A stretch of 64,000 bases of DNA, taken from Glossina fuscipes (taxonomy: Eukaryota; Arthropoda; Insecta; Diptera; Glossinidae). The notes under the pieces are model-generated. The model had not been told where the DNA came from. It saw only the letters and a program-made list of their open reading frames with translations, and did no database searches. The DNA is taken from assembly GCF_014805625.2 (NCBI RefSeq), contig NW_023998564.1, forward strand, positions 1,266,446-1,330,445. Reading direction: 5' to 3'. Below are positions 59,019 to 64,000 of the stretch, one piece after another (the first letter of the stretch is position 1; every line of letters begins with the position of its first letter). A program made the position numbers and the translations under genes.

Positions 59019-59270
59019 GTGGCTGAGCTAATCAGGAAGCGAAAAAATTTAACCCAGCTCGTTCATATCGAAGAATTTATTTTCGGAAACTTTAAAATAA
59101 TGCTGCGCCGTATGGAGCAACACGGCAGCAATGATTTGGAGAATAAATTAATATGGAAGCAGCTGCCAGTAGAGTTGAGTACAAAAATGAATCATCCAGT
59201 TGCAGTGGAGACGATTAAGCAAAGGTTCGAAATATTAAAAGCCTTTTGCGAAGTTATAATGAGCCAATGA
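59019..59270 (+). CDS. Unrecognised ORF, 83 codons, possibly retroelement gag
   Basis: Helical, charged (ELIRKRKNLTQLVHIEEFI), with no ATG at its start. The style resembles retroelement gag fragments, but no motif proves it. Confidence 0.2.
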   Translation: MAELIRKRKNLTQLVHIEEFIFGNFKIMLRRMEQHGSNDLENKLIWKQLPVELSTKMNHPVAVETIKQRFEILKAFCEVIMSQ

Positions 59271-59468
59271 TAACCGGGTGCACATCTTTGTGGTTGTACC
59301 GGTGGTTGGCCGAAGAAATGGGTTTAATGCGTGCGGCGCGAAAAATCGAAAAGCAGATGATCGACGATGGGAACGGGGATATTTCAGATATTTCATGTAT
59401 TTCAGGTGACTGATTTGCCTGTTTTTTTAGGATTTGGCGTAGAAGAAATAGATGAAATAAGTAGAATA

Positions 59469-59901
59469 TGGTTACGAAATTCGCTTTCCTCGGATACGGT
59501 TCGTATCACTAGATCGTGGTTATTATCTTTAAGAGAAATACACTTGCGCGTTTTTACTTCAAGACTTTTATTTACAATCAATTTCTTTAAGGATAGGATT
59601 TTCATTTTACTTTGGCGACGCTCTCTGCTTCTCAACTCTAATATTCTTTTTCTCCTCAAATGCTCTTCTCCGACTCTTCTTGGCTTCCGCAAATAATCTA
59701 TTTATATATATTTTTAGAAGCATATTACTATTACCTATGTTCATTGTTAATGCGTTAACCTGCTTTTCCGCTAATCGTTTGCTCAGTCGGCAGTTGCTCG
59801 ATGCCCCGCGAATATGCACTTGGCTTCTCCCCCTCTAGGCAATTTATTTTTTTGGGAAAGTCAATTAGTTGGAATGAACTGGATGTGGGATTTCCGTAAC
59901 A
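59469..59901 (-). repeat. Solo LTR related to the 45944-49947 element
   Basis: The reverse complement starts TGTTACGGAAATCCCACATC and ends AAGCGAATTTCGTAAC. It keeps the TATA-like ATATATAAATAGA and the AATAAAAGTCTTGAAG / GTGTATTTCTC blocks of the LTRs. About 433 bp and well diverged. No internal region is attached on the expected side. Confidence 0.75.
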
Positions 59902-59959
59902 ATATAATTAGGTAGAGTAGAATTAGAAGAAATGCAGACGTATTAGTAGGAATGAAATT

Positions 59960-60220
59960 GGAAAAAGCAGACCATGCAGGAGAATTAGCCCTGTGTAAGT
60001 AGTTAGCCCCACGTTAGGTAGCTCAGACGTATTAGACAACTCAACTTCAAATTCGGATTTATCGGAGAGTGCAGCATTGTAGCATCTAATTGACCACCTT
60101 AGAAGAGAAAATAAGGCGTTAAGAGAGGACAACGCGCGCTTAAAAAACCTGCAAACAACAACAAGCAGCTCAACAACTTTAAATTTCAACTTAAACTTAT
60201 CTGGTCGCGGGTCTGTATAA
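59960..60220 (+). pseudogene. Coiled-coil coding remnant
   Basis: The plus-frame reading LIDHLRRENKALREDNARL, followed by a Thr/Ser-rich stretch and TAA at 60219-60221, is preceded by a stop at about 60078. Leucine/charged heptads resemble a gag N terminus. Damaged and not assigned. Confidence 0.3.
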
Positions 60221-61219
60221 AATAATTTAATAAGTGGAATAAATTTTAATTATTATTGTTATATTATTATATGATTATAATGTTGTTGTAAAAAAAAATT
60301 TGTACGGGGTTTTAATTATTATTGTTATTATATACATATAAATATAGTGAGCAGCTAATTTCGTCCCTCCTTTTGACCTCGCATGTCCGCCGTGTCGGAA
60401 GGGAGTGTGTTAGATTTAGGAGAGAATTAAGCTTCAATTGTAATAATAAGTCGGCATGACAGACAGCTGTCTTCTGATTGGGATATGGTAAGGTTGTCAA
60501 AAAGAATTTCGGCGGAAGTCGGAAACAAGTGACTTTCATTGTCATCTGAGCCGAGGTACTGACCATTTCCGTTTGTGATTTTTATTTCTTCTGAGTGGGG
60601 TAGCCAATTAGCGCTCGTGGATTTGAGAAATACTATTTGAGAAAGGTGTTGATTTAATTTTAATTACATTGTTGAACATTTCACTAAAGTCAATTTAGCG
60701 CAGAAGAATGTAAAGAGAAAGTTTCCATACAACGAGCGAAGCGATCCCCGATAAATAAATTTCCTGTGAGAAGGATGCCTGAAGCCCGGTGAGAGCGGCG
60801 GAAACTTTCTTCACAATATATTATTATCAATATTATTACAATTTTAAAGTAAATTTATCAATGGCCTAGGCCTACAGGGGATGTCAAATATTTTAAACAA
60901 TTGCGAATGCACCTATCACGGTACCTCAAGATGGGGAAGAAAACCGTGAATGCATAAGATGAGAAAAAGTAACGACTAGGGAGGAGCAATATGTTGACCA
61001 AACAATTACCAACTGACACATCATGTTCATCACGTATTGCTGTCGTAGACAAGTGCATGCGAATATATGGTATATCATGAATTGTGAACAAAAGAATATA
61101 TTAAAAAAAAAAAAAAATAAAATAAAGCACAGTATATTAAATATTAAAATATATATGTAAATATTAAAAAATAATAAACCTTTTAGTTTTGGTATACTGT
61201 ACTTACATTACTCGCAGGG

Positions 61220-62900
61220 GTAAGCAATGGCAGCGAATAAAGGAAACGATCACTCCGTGTCGACAGAAAGTATGCAAAATAAAATATTAGAAGTGCTACA
61301 GCATCGCCACGTATTTGCTATGATGTAACTGGTACGACGTCGATTTATTGGCTGATAGTAAGCTCAGCGAAATGTGTGCAGGAAGCTACTGGCCTTTGCC
61401 AACATTTACTGTGTAGCCGCTCCGATTGTAGTGGGACCTTTTTAATTTTAAAAACATTAAAATTAATTTATTGAACGGTTGCGGTATTCTGGTAGCAACT
61501 TCTTCAATCCTGCTACGGTTACTTAGGGACAAATGAGAATGAGCATTTGTTTGATGCAAAAGATCTAAAGCGCTTTATTATCGATGAAATGGATTTACTA
61601 TTATCATGTGCTCTGGAGAACTTCCGTACAGCCCTTAAAATTTTATTTACAATATTTAAAAAATCTAAGGCGAAAACGTTGAAAGCTCTTCTTGTTGGGA
61701 CTTTCGGTTCGTGAAACTTGTGTGTCTGGCAAATCAACCATTGCTCTTGATTGGTTATAATTTGGAAGCTATTGTTTACGGGGTCAAATATTCAATCAAC
61801 TTTCGTTCTAGGTCGAAAAAGGACGAAGTTATATTGCGTTTTCTGAAAACCGCAATGTAACTGGTCATACAGATAATCGCACCAGGATCGCATGTAGCGA
61901 AGATGACAAGGTGAAAAGGGTGGTAAAATTTTGACCAGAAAATCGTTATTCCAGAATTGGTTATTATAGCTGTTGTTCTACTGAAACCTCCTTACTAACG
62001 AATCGAAACGCAACGTAAGAAATTGATGAATGAAGAGCTTATTATGAATTATTATATATACTAATTACAATGTTAGATACTGGATTAATTGATCTTCAGA
62101 TTCGAAGTGCTCGATATCTAATACATTATAATATTGAAACATCGTGGACTCAATTCAGTACACGTTTCTTAGTTGTCAATTTGCGTGTTTGGTTGGTTTG
62201 CTACAAACGGTAAAAAGTTTATTGTTCCGATAAGTGTCATGAATTAACAAACTTGGATGTTGTAAGCGAAGATGACGACATACCGATTAAAGGCGATATA
62301 CGTATGATATAGCTTTTAACTAAGTGTAAATGTTAAGTGATACTCCACCAAATATTAAAAATTTGGATTTTTCTGCAATTCCTGAAAATATACTACCTTT
62401 AAACAAATTAAGTATGAAATACATTCAACTTGCTTAGAGATTATACAAACCTCTCAAATTTAATAATCTGTATATTTTATGGACAAAATAGGTGCTTTCA
62501 CCCACTCACTATACCGCTCGTTTACTAAAACACAACAATCCCCACACCAAACAATGGTGTGAAGTTAGATGTTCACGGAGAACTGTAGTGTTTTTATACC
62601 AACACGATTCCTGATTCTTCGATACTTTCAAATTTATCGACGATGGTATTGTTATAACATAGAGAAATTTGCCTTTGTCATCAGAAATGAGTAGTACCCA
62701 ACGATAACGACCGTATGTGGGATTCAGCGATTACCAAGAAAGTGCAGAAGTGGGTTATGGATGACATTAAAGATAATCGTGTACGTGATTATTCTGCTGA
62801 TGTTGTATTAGCATTTTTTATTCGCAAAAATAATTTTAATTTTTGTGTTCTAAACAGAATAAGATTTAGCTGTAGATTTACACATTGTCTTAAGCAAAAC
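61220..62900 (+). pseudogene. Decayed coding-like segments, family unknown
   Basis: Separate plus-strand stretches read like protein in different frames: 61226-61325 (MAANKGNDHSVSTESMQNK), 62069-62310 (LLDTGLIDLQIRSARYLIHY, later DVVSEDDDIPIKGDIR), 62344-62440 (PNIKNLDFSAIPENILPLNK) and 62715-62840 (KKVQKWVMDDIKDNRVRDYS). They are collinear but broken by stops, as in an old gene or transposon copy. Confidence 0.3.
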
Positions 62901-63709
62901 AAAAAAATGTCCTAAGATAATTCAGTTACTCGTGAGCATAAATTTGACGTGAATTTGTGAATTTTAATATTAATTTATAGCTTTCACCTTACAATTTCCA
63001 ATCACGGTATTGGGCAACCACAGCCAAACGAGAGGTTTGGCATTTGTGACTAGGAGCAAAGAAACCATTTCTAAATGGCCTTATGATAACTGGTAGTTAG
63101 ACACTCATACGACGACGTTCGTATAAATAAAGAGAATGAAATTTACACGGAAAAATCTTTGAATTTCGAGTAGATTTGAATTCGTTTGTTTGAAAGAATG
63201 AACACAAGCGGTGGTAGCGGTAGCCCACATAGCGCAAATTACAGGCGAGCAAGAGCAAAACGTTACTGACCATTTCAAAAACGTATATATAAATAAAAAA
63301 CCATACAACTACAATTACAATAACAAACGGATCAGAAAAACATCGCATAAGCGAATTACAAATGAAATTATTTCTGTGTTTCTTTCCCCGAAACAGCCAC
63401 TATAGTGTATTCACTTGTTTTTGAGTATATTTTGTATATGTTGAGTTTTTTTTTTTTTTGAACCCGGAGAGCGAAATTTCATAACAAAATTTTAATCATG
63501 GATGAACGATTTGGGTTCGATAAAGCATGGTACGAACACATTGTTTTAATTTATATTATTTCAAATATTCGTAGAACACTGTTTCGATCAACACAAGACG
63601 GGGATTCAATAGAACACGGTATCGGTTGCCTTTATTTATAGTACGCCACCAGTGTTTCACTGTAGCACAGGACGAATTAAACGAGTTGTACGAGAGATAC
63701 CTGTAAGGC

Positions 63710-63950
63710 GGTCATTTGGTTACGACTAAGTTTATTTTCAATTTATAAGGTTGCGCCTAAGTTTATTTTCAATTTATAAACACAACCATTTGGTTGCGCC
63801 GAAGTTCATTTTGAATTTATAAGGCTGCGCCCAAGTTTATTTTCAATTTATAAAAAGAACCATTTGGTTGCGCCTATGTTTATTTTTAATTTATAAGGTT
63901 GCGCCTAAATTTATTTTCAATTTATAAACACAACCATTTGGTTGCGCAAT
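63710..63950. repeat. Tandem repeat, 74-bp unit of two halves
   Basis: About three units plus a partial fourth. Each begins CCATTTGGTTGCGCC and carries two copies of an AAGTTTATTTTCAATTTATA half-unit (period about 37). Halves alternate, and a ~74-bp higher-order period is visible. Confidence 0.85.
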
Positions 63951-64000
63951 ACCTTATTCAACTGTTGTCCCAAGAAAAAATATTAAATTATTTAAAAGGG

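Noticed and set aside
63198..63269. Short ATG ORF rich in Gly/Ser then Arg
   Set aside because: Only 23 codons with no downstream donor; not enough evidence.

Overview
This window looks like part of the AT-rich genome of a higher fly (Diptera, Brachycera; species not determined). The evidence is multi-exon genes with GT-AG introns, long CAG/CAA glutamine tracts, and proteins that read as close relatives of Drosophila Domino, BBS9 and Rad51D. Coding-exon boundaries below were worked out by hand: I required a consensus splice site and matching codon phase on both sides.

Layout. (1) 1-4945, minus strand: most of a BBS9/PTHB1 gene (BBSome subunit). Ten coding exons are resolved and the gene runs off the left edge. 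(2) 4946-7797: intergenic, with copies of a dispersed repeat. (3) 7798-39664, minus strand: the whole coding region of domino (dom), the SWR1/p400-type SNF2 chromatin remodeller. Two 3' ends are visible: a DOM-B form ending at 20228, and a DOM-A form that splices from inside the same exon across an 8.8 kb intron to a SANT/polyglutamine exon and a last exon ending at 7798. Its introns hold a pogo/Tigger-like MITE, a 42-bp palindromic tandem array, an inverted-repeat element and a 10-N assembly gap that looks false. (4) 39.7-53.9 kb: mostly non-genic. It holds a decayed coding-like region near 40-41.7 kb, a damaged Ty3/gypsy-like LTR retrotransposon (45944-49947) that has lost its reverse transcriptase, an unrecognised ORF at about 50 kb, and a non-LTR reverse-transcriptase relic at about 52.2 kb. 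(5) 53985-55273, plus strand: Rad51D, with a possible intron directly behind its stop codon. Convergent to it at 55300-55768 is a small CCCH zinc-finger gene. (6) 55.8-64 kb: AT-rich, with small ORFs, a solo LTR in minus orientation (59469-59901), decayed coding-like segments, and a tandem repeat of about 74 bp at the right end whose relatives flank the Rad51D/CCCH pair.

The genes do not form one pathway. Domino (histone H2A variant exchange and acetylation complexes) and Rad51D (recombinational repair) are nuclear, and BBS9 is ciliary. The points most worth following up are the in-frame extension behind the Rad51D stop, the composite terminal exon and start-codon uORF of domino, the palindromic 42-bp array, and the dispersed TTTRGTTGC-type minisatellite family.
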